A stretch of 64,000 nucleotides of DNA from Acinetobacter sp. ANC 4805 (GCF_022549495.1 NZ_JAKZGD010000004.1:186001-250000); one strand, 5' to 3'. Shown: positions 1 through 8,786, counted from the first letter of the stretch. The notes: a model not told the origin generated them from the letters alone. Numbers and translations: made by a program.

Positions 1-503
1 ATTCACAGCAAAAAGATTCACTTTGGAATGCGTTTATTGTGTGTTGTTATCGAGAGCAACGACATGATTTAGCTATATCGTTTTACCAACATCAAGCCAA
101 ATGGTGTGAAGCTGTAACGGTATCAAGTGGGAACATGTTTGAACGTGAGTTAGTCTTTACTTTACTAGACCAAGAACCAGCAACTGGATTGTTATTAAAG
201 CAACTCGAGTCCCATTACCAAAATCAAGATTTAGAACATTTCTGGTTGTTGTTTCAGCGTGCTAAGGCGCTGCATGATGTTCAAAATATCTCAGAAATGG
301 CAGTCGTGTTATTACAACATGCATATGCGAACTTAGATTTGCAGCAGGATCAGAAGAAATTTACATTATTAAAAGAGCAGGCTCAATGGCTGATTTTGCA
401 AGCTTATCCAATCGACATCAGTAGTTTACAAGCTCTTTTTTCTATTTCTGAATGGAAACAGCTCATTCAATTTAATCAGTACAAACAAAAACTTATTGCT
501 TAA
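1..503 (+). CDS. C-terminal part of a helical protein of unknown function (gene cut by left edge)
   Basis: The reading frame is already open at base 3 and runs to TAA at 501-503, so this is the 3' end of a gene that starts left of the window; the internal GTG at 39 is not a convincing start. The visible 166 residues are rich in Leu, Gln and Ala and look like a run of amphipathic helices (HEAT/TPR-like), with no catalytic motif. It ends 32 bases before the MoxR gene and is probably in the same operon. In related genomes, clusters of this kind often carry SWIM zinc-finger and DUF5691 proteins at this position, so a DUF5691-type protein is a guess from context, not from a recognised motif. Confidence 0.6.
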   Translation, partial: SQQKDSLWNAFIVCCYREQRHDLAISFYQHQAKWCEAVTVSSGNMFERELVFTLLDQEPATGLLLKQLESHYQNQDLEHFWLLFQRAKALHDVQNISEMAVVLLQHAYANLDLQQDQKKFTLLKEQAQWLILQAYPIDISSLQALFSISEWKQLIQFNQYKQKLIA

Positions 504-535
504 TGATCAAGAAATCATAAATTAGGATAATCAAC

Positions 536-1618
536 ATGTCTCAACAAGTTTTACGTGCGCGTGCAGAACAACAGTTTTCTCATGAATTAGATGCATTAAA
601 AGCACATGACAGTTTAGTAAAACCTCCTCAATGGCAGCTTTCACCAAAAGCAGTGGTTGATTATTTACTAGGAGCAACTTTAGCTGATGGCACAGTGATT
701 TCACCAAAATATATTGGTAATCGCCGTTTGATGGAAATTGCTGTCGCAACGTTGGCGACGGATCGCGCCTTATTGTTATTAGGCGTACCAGGCACAGCAA
801 AATCATGGGTATCTGAACATTTGGCTGCGGCGATTTCAGGTAATAGTGCTTTATTGATTCAAGGTACGGCAGGTACGAGCGAAGATACCTTACGTTATAG
901 CTGGAACTATGCACAACTTTTATCTAAAGGCCCGAGTGAAGATGCTTTAGTCAAAAGCCCGATGTTACGTGCGATGCAAGAAGGTAAGATCGCGCGTGTG
1001 GAAGAACTGACTCGTATTCCTGCCGATGTCCAAGATACCTTGATTACCTTACTTTCTGAGAAAAATTTGCCTGTTCCTGAGTTGGGAATTGAGTATCAGG
1101 CGGTACAAGGTTTTAGTGTGATTGCAACAGCCAATAATCGCGATAAAGGGGTGAATGAACTTTCTTCTGCGTTAAAGCGTCGTTTTAATACTGTAATTTT
1201 ACCGCCGCCTGCCACTATCGCAGAAGAAGTAGAGATTGTTCAAAAGCGTGTTCATTCATTAGGTAAAAGTTTACAACTGCCTGAGATTCAGCCTTTGGAT
1301 ATTCAAATTCAAAAACTGGTGACGATTTTTAGAGAGTTACGTCATGGGCAAACCTTGGATGGTAAGCAAAAACTAAAAACCACCACAGGAACTTTATCAA
1401 CGGCTGAAGCCATTTCAGTGATGAGTCATGGTTGGGTGATGGCAGGGCATTTTGGCTCGGGCAATGTTACGGATCATGAACTAGCAGCAGGTCTACAAGG
1501 TGCAGTATTAAAAGATCCTGTGCAAGATATTGTCCCTTGGAAAGAATATGTGGAAACCGTGATTAAACAACGTGAGGGTTGGCAAGACCTGTATCGTGCT
1601 TGTCGTGACTTAGAATAA
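536..1618 (+). CDS. MoxR-type AAA+ ATPase
   Basis: A 360-residue ATPase of the MoxR branch of AAA+ proteins, which act as chaperone-like remodelling machines for partner proteins, often with a von Willebrand A protein. Walker A is GVPGTAKS near residue 83. Sensor-1 is in the ATANNRDKG stretch near residue 200, followed by an arginine-finger-like ALKRRFN. ATG at 536 is preceded by AGGA about 8 bases upstream. It sits between the truncated helical protein and the DUF5682-like gene, with the VWA gene third downstream, which matches the usual MoxR/VWA partnership. The substrate is not known and cannot be read from sequence. Confidence 0.88.
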   Translation: MSQQVLRARAEQQFSHELDALKAHDSLVKPPQWQLSPKAVVDYLLGATLADGTVISPKYIGNRRLMEIAVATLATDRALLLLGVPGTAKSWVSEHLAAAISGNSALLIQGTAGTSEDTLRYSWNYAQLLSKGPSEDALVKSPMLRAMQEGKIARVEELTRIPADVQDTLITLLSEKNLPVPELGIEYQAVQGFSVIATANNRDKGVNELSSALKRRFNTVILPPPATIAEEVEIVQKRVHSLGKSLQLPEIQPLDIQIQKLVTIFRELRHGQTLDGKQKLKTTTGTLSTAEAISVMSHGWVMAGHFGSGNVTDHELAAGLQGAVLKDPVQDIVPWKEYVETVIKQREGWQDLYRACRDLE

Positions 1619-1633
1619 AACCAAATAATAAAT

Positions 1634-1668
1634 GACCTCATCCCAATCTTCTCCTTGAAAAGGAGAAG
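1634..1668. repeat. Short palindromic intergenic repeat
   Basis: CTTCTCCTT (1648-1656) and AAGGAGAAG (1660-1668) form a perfect 9-bp inverted repeat with a 3-base loop, preceded by a CTCATCCCAAT box. It resembles the other pyrimidine-box palindromes at 8700 and 26903. It lies between the MoxR gene and the next gene, without a U-tract, so it looks like a dispersed REP/MITE-like element rather than a terminator. Confidence 0.5.
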
Positions 1669-1694
1669 CTGTGATCGAAATAAAGGATAGAAAA

Positions 1695-4052
1695 ATGCTG
1701 CATATTCTCGGTATTCGTCATCACGGGCCTGGTTCAGCGCGTAGTGTCTGTAATGCTTTGGCTTCGATTCAACCTGATTGTATTTTGATTGAAGGGCCAC
1801 CTGATGCCAATTCAATCATTGCTCAATTGCAACATGCAGATTTCAAACCACCTGTTGCATTATTGTTGAATACCCCTGTACAAAAAGAAGTGCGTTCACA
1901 AGCGGTTTTTTATCCCTTTGCTGAGTTTTCACCAGAGTGGCAAGCCTTACAATATGCGTTGCGTCAGCAAATTGCAGTAGAGTTTATGGATCTGCCTTTG
2001 CAACATCGTTTTGCGCTGGAAAAACAATGGGCAGAACAACATTTACAGCAAGCTTCAGCAGATGAACAAACATTCGCAGATGATGCTGAGATTGAGCCAG
2101 AGCTGCAAGTGCCTGATGAAGCAGCGCAGAATCTGGAGCAGCATTATCTTTCGATTCGCCGAGATCCAATTCAACTCTTGGCAGAACAGGCAGGCTATCA
2201 AGATAGCGAACGCTTTTGGGAACATTTGGTTGAACAGCAACCGCATACTGGACAAATGTTTGCCGCAATTAGTGATGCCATGGCAGCTTTACGTGATTAT
2301 TTGCTAAGCCAGCAACCTGAAAATTATAGTAGTGAAGACCAACTGCTAGAGCAGTATCGCGAAGCCTATATGCGCAAAGTGATCAAGCAGGCAGAAAAGC
2401 AAGGCTACCAAAATATTGTGGTGATTTGTGGTGCATGGCATGCACCTGTATTGGCAGATTTAAAAGCGCAAAATAAAGCAGATACCGCTTTGCTCAAAGG
2501 CTTGCCTAAGGTAAAGATAGATGCTGCATGGATTGCATGGACACATGGGCGTTTGAGCCGAGACAGTGGTTATGGTGCAGGTGTAAAAGCGGTTGGATGG
2601 TATACCCATCTTTGGAAGCATTACCAACAAGCCTTAGATGCAGAGGCAGATGGCGAAAAAATTACGATTGATTGGTTAAGCAAATTTGCCCAAGCCTTAC
2701 GCCAAGCAGGTCATGATGCCTCTAGCGCTCAGATTATTGATGCGGTACAACTGATTCAATCTTTATTGCAATTACGTGGACGACGTATTCCTGATTTGGA
2801 AGATTTATTTGAGGCAATTCGTTCGGTCTTAAATCACGGCTTAGATATTCCGCAACCGATTTTAGCTAAATTGCTTGAAGACGAGCAATTGGGGCAAGTG
2901 CCTGATGAGTTGATTGAGTTGCCCATTCAAAAAGACTTTTTACAGCAAGTGAAGCATTTCCGTCTGAAGCTCGAAGCACCTCATCGTGACATTAGTCTGG
3001 ATTTACGTGAGGCCTTCGACTTGGCAAAAAGTCAATTTTTACATTGCGTGAAATTACTTGGTCTCGCTTGGGCAGAGTTAGCTGGTGCAGGCTCAAAGCA
3101 AGGTAACTTTAAAGAAGTTTGGCAGTTGTCTTGGCAGCCTGAAACTAGTTTATATCTGAATGAAATGTCATTGTGGGGAAATAGCATTCAGCTTGCCACA
3201 CAAAGTTATGTCGAACATCAGATTAGACAATGTGACGATGTGGCGCAAATTGCGCAACTGATCGAGAGCATTTTATTGTCTGGTTTGGATCAAAGCCTAA
3301 ATTTGGCTTTGGATAAATTGAATGAGCTCACTACTCAGCATCAAGACCCAAGCATTATTTTGGCAACATTAAAGCCGCTTATTACGGCAATTCGTTATGG
3401 CAGTGTGCGCCAATTTTCAATGCAACATTTACATCAAGTGGTAGAACATTTAGCGATTCGTTTGATGTTGAGTTTGCCAAGTTATTGTGTACAACTGAAT
3501 GCCGAAATGGCTCAGCAATTTGCCCAACAACTACAAACTTTATATGAGCTTTTAGAACAATTACAACAAGATGAATTGTTACGGCTCTGGCAAGAGACCT
3601 TACATCAGTTATTGCAGTTGGAACATATGCAAGGTTATTTGCATGGTTGTTGTGTGCGTTTAGCTCGAGAACAGCACTTGATTGATGTGGAGCAAACACA
3701 GGGATTTCTGTTTCGAGCTTTGTCGATCGGGCAGACGGCAGATTATAGTGCAGCTTGGTTTGAAGGTTTCTTGACCCATCAAGCTTTGTTATTGATTCAT
3801 GAGCAAAGTCTTTGGGACACCGTGAGCCAATGGGTCAATCAATTACAAGAGCAGCAATTCATTGAGTTATTGCCAATTTTGGCCAGAACAGCTTCAAGTT
3901 TTAGCCCTGCTGAGGCACAGCAATTAATTCAGAAAGTGACGCAGAAAGCGACCGCAGTCAAACAAGAGGTTGGTACTTTAGATATTGCACGTGCTCAAAC
4001 GGTATTAGATGAAATTTATGTGTATTTACAGCCTGTTGCTGTCGAGGTTTAA
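1695..4052 (+). CDS. DUF5682-like protein of a MoxR/VWA cluster
   Basis: A 785-residue cytosolic protein without signal peptide or membrane segments. ATG at 1695 has AAAGGA 7 bases upstream; a GTG at 1671 in frame lies inside a palindromic repeat and is less likely. The N-terminus carries RHHGPGSARS (residues 8-17) followed by LIEGPPD, and a second conserved patch, VVICGAWHAPVL, lies near residue 250. These His/Gly/Glu motifs are reminiscent of the TraB/EreA-type hydrolase-like superfamily and of proteins annotated DUF5682. The rest is long, Gln/Leu-rich and helical. It is placed between the MoxR ATPase and the VWA protein and ends directly against the next start, so the three are very likely co-translated. 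The biochemical role is unknown. Confidence 0.75.
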   Translation: MLHILGIRHHGPGSARSVCNALASIQPDCILIEGPPDANSIIAQLQHADFKPPVALLLNTPVQKEVRSQAVFYPFAEFSPEWQALQYALRQQIAVEFMDLPLQHRFALEKQWAEQHLQQASADEQTFADDAEIEPELQVPDEAAQNLEQHYLSIRRDPIQLLAEQAGYQDSERFWEHLVEQQPHTGQMFAAISDAMAALRDYLLSQQPENYSSEDQLLEQYREAYMRKVIKQAEKQGYQNIVVICGAWHAPVLADLKAQNKADTALLKGLPKVKIDAAWIAWTHGRLSRDSGYGAGVKAVGWYTHLWKHYQQALDAEADGEKITIDWLSKFAQALRQAGHDASSAQIIDAVQLIQSLLQLRGRRIPDLEDLFEAIRSVLNHGLDIPQPILAKLLEDEQLGQVPDELIELPIQKDFLQQVKHFRLKLEAPHRDISLDLREAFDLAKSQFLHCVKLLGLAWAELAGAGSKQGNFKEVWQLSWQPETSLYLNEMSLWGNSIQLATQSYVEHQIRQCDDVAQIAQLIESILLSGLDQSLNLALDKLNELTTQHQDPSIILATLKPLITAIRYGSVRQFSMQHLHQVVEHLAIRLMLSLPSYCVQLNAEMAQQFAQQLQTLYELLEQLQQDELLRLWQETLHQLLQLEHMQGYLHGCCVRLAREQHLIDVEQTQGFLFRALSIGQTADYSAAWFEGFLTHQALLLIHEQSLWDTVSQWVNQLQEQQFIELLPILARTASSFSPAEAQQLIQKVTQKATAVKQEVGTLDIARAQTVLDEIYVYLQPVAVEV

Positions 4053-4055
4053 GTG

Positions 4056-5240
4056 ATGAAGATGAATGAAGAACTGATCACTTTAGAGCAACCTGACCTT
4101 GCGGAACAAGAACGACGTTGGCGATTAATTTTAGGGCAAGTCCCAAATTCGACTTCGCATTTACCGAATTGGTCGGTGCAAGATACCAAAATGCAAGAAT
4201 GTCTGAATGAGCTTTATCAGGCGCAACAGCCTAATCGTCGTGGTGGTTTGGGGCATTCTAGTCCTCGAGTGGCACAATGGTTGGGGGATATTCGTCAGTA
4301 TTTCCCATCTTCTGTGGTAAAAGTTATTCAAAAAGATGCTTTAGAGCGTTTGAATTTACAACAAATGTTGTTAGAGCCTGAATTGTTGGCGAGTGTAGAA
4401 GTCGATATTCATTTGGTTTCTACCTTAATTTCACTCAATCATTTGATGCCTGAAAAAACAAAAGAAACCGCGCGCATCGTGGTAGGTCAGTTGGTAGAGC
4501 AGCTTGAAAACCGTTTAAAACAACCATTACAGCAAGCGATTCGAGGCAGTATTAATCGCTCAGCACATACACGCCGTCCTAAACGCATGCAAGACATTAA
4601 TTGGAAGCGCACCATTCAGTCCAATTTGAAACATTGGCAGGAAGATTTTAAAACGATTATCCCACATGAGTTACATGGGCATCCACGTCAACAAACGGCT
4701 TTAAAAGACATTGTACTCTGTGTTGATCAGAGTGGTTCGATGGCACCTTCCGTGATTTATTCCAGTGTTTTTGCGGCGGTGATGGCAAGTATTCGTGCAG
4801 TCAGTACGCAAATGATCGTGTTTGATACTGAATTAGCCGATTTAACCCCTTTGCTCGAAGATCCTGTGGATGTGTTATTCGGTACACAGTTAGGTGGGGG
4901 AACCGATATTGCTAAAGCAATTAAATACTGTCGTAGTAAAATCACTCGCCCAGAAGATACCATTTTTATTCTTATCAGTGATTTGTGTGAAGGTGGCGAT
5001 GCTAAGCAAATGCTCAAGCAAGTGGCTGAAATGCTAGATAGTGGTGTGCAAGTGATTACGCTACTGGCATTGTCTGATGACGGTGCACCTTGGTACGATA
5101 CTCAACATGCACAGATCTTTGCGGATATGGGGATCCCAACGTTTGCCTGCACACCTGATCAATTTCCAGAACTCATGGCGACGGCTATTGAAAAACGAGA
5201 TATTCATGCATGGTTTGCAACCCAGCAAAATCTGACATAA
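4056..5240 (+). CDS. VWA (von Willebrand A / CoxE-like) domain protein
   Basis: A protein of about 394 residues with a C-terminal VWA domain. The metal-ion-dependent adhesion site is visible as VDQSGSM near residue 223, with the later TQLGGGTDI patch and the ISDLCEGG strand. The N-terminal 180 residues are helical. The previous stop TAA (4050-4052) is followed at once by GTG 4053, ATG 4056 and ATG 4062; GAGG at 4044-4047 fits ATG 4056 best, but any of the three could be used. VWA proteins of this type are the usual partners of MoxR ATPases, the VWA domain acting as metal-dependent adaptor. It closes the cluster. Confidence 0.85.
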   Translation: MKMNEELITLEQPDLAEQERRWRLILGQVPNSTSHLPNWSVQDTKMQECLNELYQAQQPNRRGGLGHSSPRVAQWLGDIRQYFPSSVVKVIQKDALERLNLQQMLLEPELLASVEVDIHLVSTLISLNHLMPEKTKETARIVVGQLVEQLENRLKQPLQQAIRGSINRSAHTRRPKRMQDINWKRTIQSNLKHWQEDFKTIIPHELHGHPRQQTALKDIVLCVDQSGSMAPSVIYSSVFAAVMASIRAVSTQMIVFDTELADLTPLLEDPVDVLFGTQLGGGTDIAKAIKYCRSKITRPEDTIFILISDLCEGGDAKQMLKQVAEMLDSGVQVITLLALSDDGAPWYDTQHAQIFADMGIPTFACTPDQFPELMATAIEKRDIHAWFATQQNLT

Positions 5241-5298
5241 TAGAAGTTAAAGATGATGTTACGGCATAAAAGCCGAAACGTATGAGTAAATTGAGGAT

Positions 5299-5487
5299 AT
5301 GTCTTTGCTGAAAATTATTTTGATTGTGGTGGTAATTTTAAGTTTAGCTTTACTGTTGTTTTTATTGTATCAAAGTCAAAAAATGCTACGTCATGTGCAG
5401 AAACAACAGGCTTTGGAAAATAAGAAAAATGGTCAAGAACGTCGGCTACATCCCAAATTACAGCAGCGTAAAAAACCTCAGGATTAA
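5299..5487 (+). CDS. Small single-pass membrane protein, unknown function
   Basis: 62 residues: a strongly hydrophobic N-terminal helix (about residues 3-24) followed by a basic, Gln/Lys-rich tail. Such small inner-membrane proteins with a positive cytoplasmic tail are common and usually unnamed. TTGAGGAT just upstream of ATG 5299 gives a good ribosome-binding site. The stop codon lies in the loop of a terminator shared with the convergent nth gene. It does not obviously belong to the VWA cluster, from which it is separated by 58 bases. The function is not recognised. Confidence 0.6.
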   Translation: MSLLKIILIVVVILSLALLLFLLYQSQKMLRHVQKQQALENKKNGQERRLHPKLQQRKKPQD

Positions 5488-5498
5488 CTGAGGTTTTT
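5471..5498. terminator. Bidirectional terminator inside the overlap of two convergent genes
   Basis: CCTCAG (5476-5481) pairs with CTGAGG (5488-5493), extended by an A-run on the left and a T-run on the right, giving a hairpin with U-tracts in both directions. The loop contains TTAA (5484-5487), which supplies the stop codon of the + strand gene and, read backwards, that of nth. Confidence 0.85.
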
Positions 5499-6170
5499 TG
5501 TTGGAATTGTTTTTACGGCTCCAAATTCAAAACGATCAGGCCAGTTGCAGACATCGGATACGATACATTCAGCACATTTAGGTTTACGTGCTATACAACA
5601 ATAACGTCCATGCAAGATCAGCCAATGATGAGCATCAATAATAAACTCTTTAGGAATAACCTTAATTAATCGATCTTCGACTTCTAAAACATTTTTACCT
5701 ACTGCCAAACCAGTACGATTGCCAACACGGAAAATATGGGTATCGACTGCCATGGTGGGATGACCAAATGCGGTATTGAGCACGACGTTTGCCGTTTTAC
5801 GCCCTACACCCGGTAAAGCTTCCAGTTCTTTTCGCGTTTCTGGAATTTGTCCTTGATATTGATCAACTAAAATCTGACAAGTTTTGATCACATTTTCAGC
5901 TTTAGCGTTATATAAGCCAATCGTCTTAATATATTCTTTTAAGCCATCAACCCCAAGATTTAAAATAGCTTGTGCGGTATTGGCAACTGCATAGAGTTTA
6001 TCAGTCGCTTTGTTGACACTGACATCGGTTGCTTGTGCAGAAAGCAAAACAGCAATCAGTAACTCAAAAGGAGAGTTATAATTCAGCTCAGTTTGGGGAT
6101 GTGGTCTTTGCGTACGCAAACGTTCAAAAAAAGTCTGAATCTGCTTTTTGGTCATATTCTTTACGGGCAT
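5484..6170 (-). CDS. nth: Endonuclease III (DNA glycosylase/AP lyase)
   Basis: Base-excision repair enzyme that removes oxidised pyrimidines and cleaves the abasic site. The helix-hairpin-helix LPGVGRKTA with its catalytic Lys is near residue 118, followed by VDTHIFRV with the catalytic Asp. The C-terminal [4Fe-4S] cluster is intact as C-x6-C-x2-C-x5-C (CIARKPKCAECIVSDVC). At 228 residues it is slightly longer than the E. coli enzyme (211), partly by a short C-terminal tail. The first codon abuts the rnfB-like stop (TAA then ATG), so the two are translationally coupled; an alternative ATG is at 6155. Confidence 0.95.
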   Translation of the reverse strand: MPVKNMTKKQIQTFFERLRTQRPHPQTELNYNSPFELLIAVLLSAQATDVSVNKATDKLYAVANTAQAILNLGVDGLKEYIKTIGLYNAKAENVIKTCQILVDQYQGQIPETRKELEALPGVGRKTANVVLNTAFGHPTMAVDTHIFRVGNRTGLAVGKNVLEVEDRLIKVIPKEFIIDAHHWLILHGRYCCIARKPKCAECIVSDVCNWPDRFEFGAVKTIPTKNLS

Positions 6171-6971
6171 TTAGATGTCCTGCAATTCATTTAAACGTTG
6201 TTGCAAATCAAGTAATTGTGTTTGCTTGGATTCATCTGCACGTACACTTAACTGCTTTTCTAACTTTTTGATTTGTGTTCTAATTTTCGCAAGTTCAATT
6301 GTCGTTTTTGCATCTAATACAGGATTTTCTTTAGGTTTATCTATGAGTGTGATCACGGGTACATTGTTAAGTGCTTGAGAAAATTGAGCAAAAAATTCAG
6401 TATCAATTTCAGCACGAACAATCGGTCCTTTACGACTCAAACGACGTTTTTCTTCTCTTTGAATATGTGCATAGTAACGATGTCTTAGATCATCTTGTTC
6501 AAGAGTACGTTGTTGAATTGTGGGTAATGGATTGGTATCTGCGACCAGATCAATACAATCTACAGGACAGGGTGGAATACATAACTCACAACCTGTACAT
6601 AGATCAGTCAAGATACTATGCATTAATTTTCCGCTACCGATAATGGCATCAACAGGGCAGGCACTAATACATTTAGTACACCCGATACATTCATCTTCAC
6701 GAATTATCGCTTTCATTTGTTGTGGTCGACCATCTGCTTGAATGTCCCAAACACTCGGTTCCGCAATCATTGTTGGTCTTTTTAATAATGTCGCAAGCGC
6801 ATCTGCAACAGGTTGTCCACCTGGAACGCATTTGTTTGCATCTTCACCTTCCACGATCGACTTCGCATAAGGTAAGCAACCATCACGATGTCCACATAAA
6901 CCACATTGCGTTTGTGGTAAAAGTTGGTCTACTTGAACGATAAGAGAGAGTTGTTGTGCTGAAACTGACAT
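6171..6971 (-). CDS. rnfB: RnfB/RsxB-type ferredoxin-like iron-sulfur protein (orphan)
   Basis: 266 residues. The N-terminus has the Fe4 domain motif [10 protein letters not shown] followed by a later Cys (NKCVPGG), then two [4Fe-4S] ferredoxin repeats: [12 protein letters not shown] and [12 protein letters not shown] near residues 95-135. The C-terminal half is charged, with a coiled-coil-like tail. In Rnf/Rsx complexes RnfB transfers electrons to the SoxR-reducing or Na+/H+ pumping machinery, but here the usual N-terminal membrane anchor is missing and no rnfA, C, D, G or E is nearby. Only nth follows, as in the rnf-nth order of enterobacteria. It is likely a soluble electron carrier; its partner is unknown. 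Confidence 0.8.
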   Translation of the reverse strand: MSVSAQQLSLIVQVDQLLPQTQCGLCGHRDGCLPYAKSIVEGEDANKCVPGGQPVADALATLLKRPTMIAEPSVWDIQADGRPQQMKAIIREDECIGCTKCISACPVDAIIGSGKLMHSILTDLCTGCELCIPPCPVDCIDLVADTNPLPTIQQRTLEQDDLRHRYYAHIQREEKRRLSRKGPIVRAEIDTEFFAQFSQALNNVPVITLIDKPKENPVLDAKTTIELAKIRTQIKKLEKQLSVRADESKQTQLLDLQQRLNELQDI

Positions 6972-7308
6972 GAAAGAAGATAGGATAAAAACAGTGTCTC
7001 TATTATAGCAAAGAATAGTTTAATCGGCGGCAATCGTTGCTTTAATCTACTTTTTATAGATTTTTATTTTTGCAATTTTATAGTGCTAATATTGTTTTAT
7101 TTTGGTGCTAAATTTTGTATTTCGAAATATTTATGTTGTCTTATTACTAAGTTAAACGCTGATTTAAGCTATTTTTGAATATTTATTATAAAAATAACGA
7201 ATATTTTTAAATTTAAAATATTGATTTAAAATAATAAAAAATATTTTTTATGAAAATTAGGTTGAGAGTTGAGCATAAAGGGTATTAAATGTGTTTAACA
7301 TTCTATTT

Positions 7309-7327
7309 TGGTGCATTTTTTGCACTA
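7309..7327 (+). promoter_or_regulatory. GTGCA-N5-TGCAC dyad upstream of gdhA (possible nitrogen-control site)
   Basis: The 383-base gap 6972-7354 is very AT-rich and has no gene. Near its 3' end, 28 bases before the gdhA start, GTGCA (7311-7315) and TGCAC (7321-7325) form a dyad flanked by TTG and TAAAT. TGCACTAAATT resembles the left half of NtrC sites and TTGGTGCA the right half, though in inverted order. A regulatory role in nitrogen control is inference only. Confidence 0.35.
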
Positions 7328-7354
7328 AATTAAATCACTATCTGGGGGTGAGAG

Positions 7355-8698
7355 TTGAAATACGATAGCTTAAATGATTTCTTGGAGTATGTTAAAGCTA
7401 GAGATCTATATCAACCTGAGTTTTTACAAGCAGTAGAAGAGGTCATGACGAGTTTATGGCCTTTTATACAGAAAAATCCTAAATACGCTCAATACGGTTT
7501 GTTAGAGCGTTTGGTTGAGCCTGAACGTGTTATTCAGTTTCGTGTATCGTGGATGGATGACCAAGGTCAAACTCATGTGAATCGAGCTTTTCGGATTCAA
7601 TTTAATTCAGCGATTGGGCCATTTAAAGGTGGCATGCGTTTTCATCCTTCAGTAAATTTATCGATTTTAAAATTTTTGGGTTTTGAGCAAACTTTTAAAA
7701 ATGCATTAACGACTCTCCCTATGGGTGGTGGTAAAGGTGGTTCAGACTTTGATCCAAAAGGAAAGTCAGAAGCTGAAATTATGCGTTTTTGCCAAGCGTT
7801 AATGTTGGAGTTATATCGTCATTTAGGATCAGATACCGATATTCCAGCAGGTGATATTGGGGTTGGTGGTCGTGAAGTAGGCTTCATGGCGGGGATGATG
7901 AAAAAGCTGAGTAATGATACGGCTTGTGTTTTTACGGGCAAAGGTATTTCTTTTGGCGGAAGTTTAATGCGTCCAGAAGCGACTGGTTATGGCACTGTTT
8001 ATTTTGCTGAAGAAATGCTGAAAACTCGTGGTGATAGCTTTGCAGGAAAAACGGTTTCGATTTCGGGTTCGGGAAATGTAGCGCAATTTGCTGCTGAAAA
8101 AGCTATGTTTTTAGGTGCAAAAGTGGTGAGTCTGTCAGATTCGAATGGCACTGTTTTTGTAAAAAATGGTTTCACTGATGCATTACTTGCCGAAGTGATG
8201 GAGCTGAAAAATATCAAGCGTGGACGTATTTCAGAGTTTGCATCGAAGCATGGTTTTGAATATTTTGAGGGTAAAACTCCTTGGCATATTCCTGTTGATA
8301 TCGCATTACCTTGTGCCACTCAAAATGAGCTAGGTGCAGAAGATGCAAAATTATTACTAGAAAATGGTGTGATGTGTGTTGCAGAAGGAGCCAACATGCC
8401 ATCTACTTTGGATGCAGTTGAACAATTTATCGCAGCTAAGATTTTGTATGCACCAGGTAAAGCATCAAATGCGGGCGGAGTTGCAACTTCTGGTCTTGAG
8501 ATGTCTCAAAATGCGTTACGTTTTGGTTGGACACATGGTGAAGTCGATGAACGCTTACATGCCATCATGAAAGATATTCATGCCAATTGCTTAAAATATG
8601 GAACCAAAGAAGATGGTACTGTCAATTATGTTGATGGTGCAAATATTGCTGGTTTCGTCAAAGTAGCTGATGCCATTCTCGCGCAGGGTATTTATTAA
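7355..8698 (+). CDS. gdhA: NADP-specific glutamate dehydrogenase
   Basis: Reductive amination of 2-oxoglutarate to glutamate with ammonium and NADPH. The 447-residue length equals E. coli GdhA. The start is TTG at 7355: the N-terminus (SLNDFLEYVKARD, then EVMTSLWPF) aligns with the E. coli enzyme, there is no better ATG, and a GGGGGTG ribosome-binding site is just upstream. The substrate-binding and catalytic lysine region is PMGGGKGGSDFDPKGKS near residue 125, and the dinucleotide fold GSGNVAQFAAEKA is near residue 235. It is transcribed alone, with a strong terminator after it. Confidence 0.96.
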   Translation: MKYDSLNDFLEYVKARDLYQPEFLQAVEEVMTSLWPFIQKNPKYAQYGLLERLVEPERVIQFRVSWMDDQGQTHVNRAFRIQFNSAIGPFKGGMRFHPSVNLSILKFLGFEQTFKNALTTLPMGGGKGGSDFDPKGKSEAEIMRFCQALMLELYRHLGSDTDIPAGDIGVGGREVGFMAGMMKKLSNDTACVFTGKGISFGGSLMRPEATGYGTVYFAEEMLKTRGDSFAGKTVSISGSGNVAQFAAEKAMFLGAKVVSLSDSNGTVFVKNGFTDALLAEVMELKNIKRGRISEFASKHGFEYFEGKTPWHIPVDIALPCATQNELGAEDAKLLLENGVMCVAEGANMPSTLDAVEQFIAAKILYAPGKASNAGGVATSGLEMSQNALRFGWTHGEVDERLHAIMKDIHANCLKYGTKEDGTVNYVDGANIAGFVKVADAILAQGIY

Positions 8699-8699
8699 A

Positions 8700-8736
8700 G
8701 ATCTCCCAAAATCCCGCTTTAATAAAGAGGGAATTC
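8700..8736. repeat. Short palindromic intergenic repeat
   Basis: ATCTCCCAAAATCCC followed by CTTTAATAAAGAGGGA is an imperfect palindrome, nearly the same as the element at 26903. One mismatch (G opposite A) interrupts the stem. It lies between the gdhA stop and its terminator. Confidence 0.5.
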
Positions 8737-8740
8737 CCAT

Positions 8741-8774
8741 AAAAAATCCGATGTTGAAAACATCGGATTTTTTT
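8741..8774 (+). terminator. Rho-independent terminator of gdhA
   Basis: ATCCGATGTT (8746-8755) pairs perfectly with AACATCGGAT (8759-8768) across a 3-base loop, followed by a T-run. The A-run before it could also make it act for the convergent META-domain gene. Confidence 0.9.
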
Positions 8775-8786
8775 AACTGACTAAAA

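Noticed and set aside
6371-6643. Open frame antisense to the rnfB-like gene
   Set aside because: It lies fully inside a well-supported gene on the other strand and shows no family pattern.
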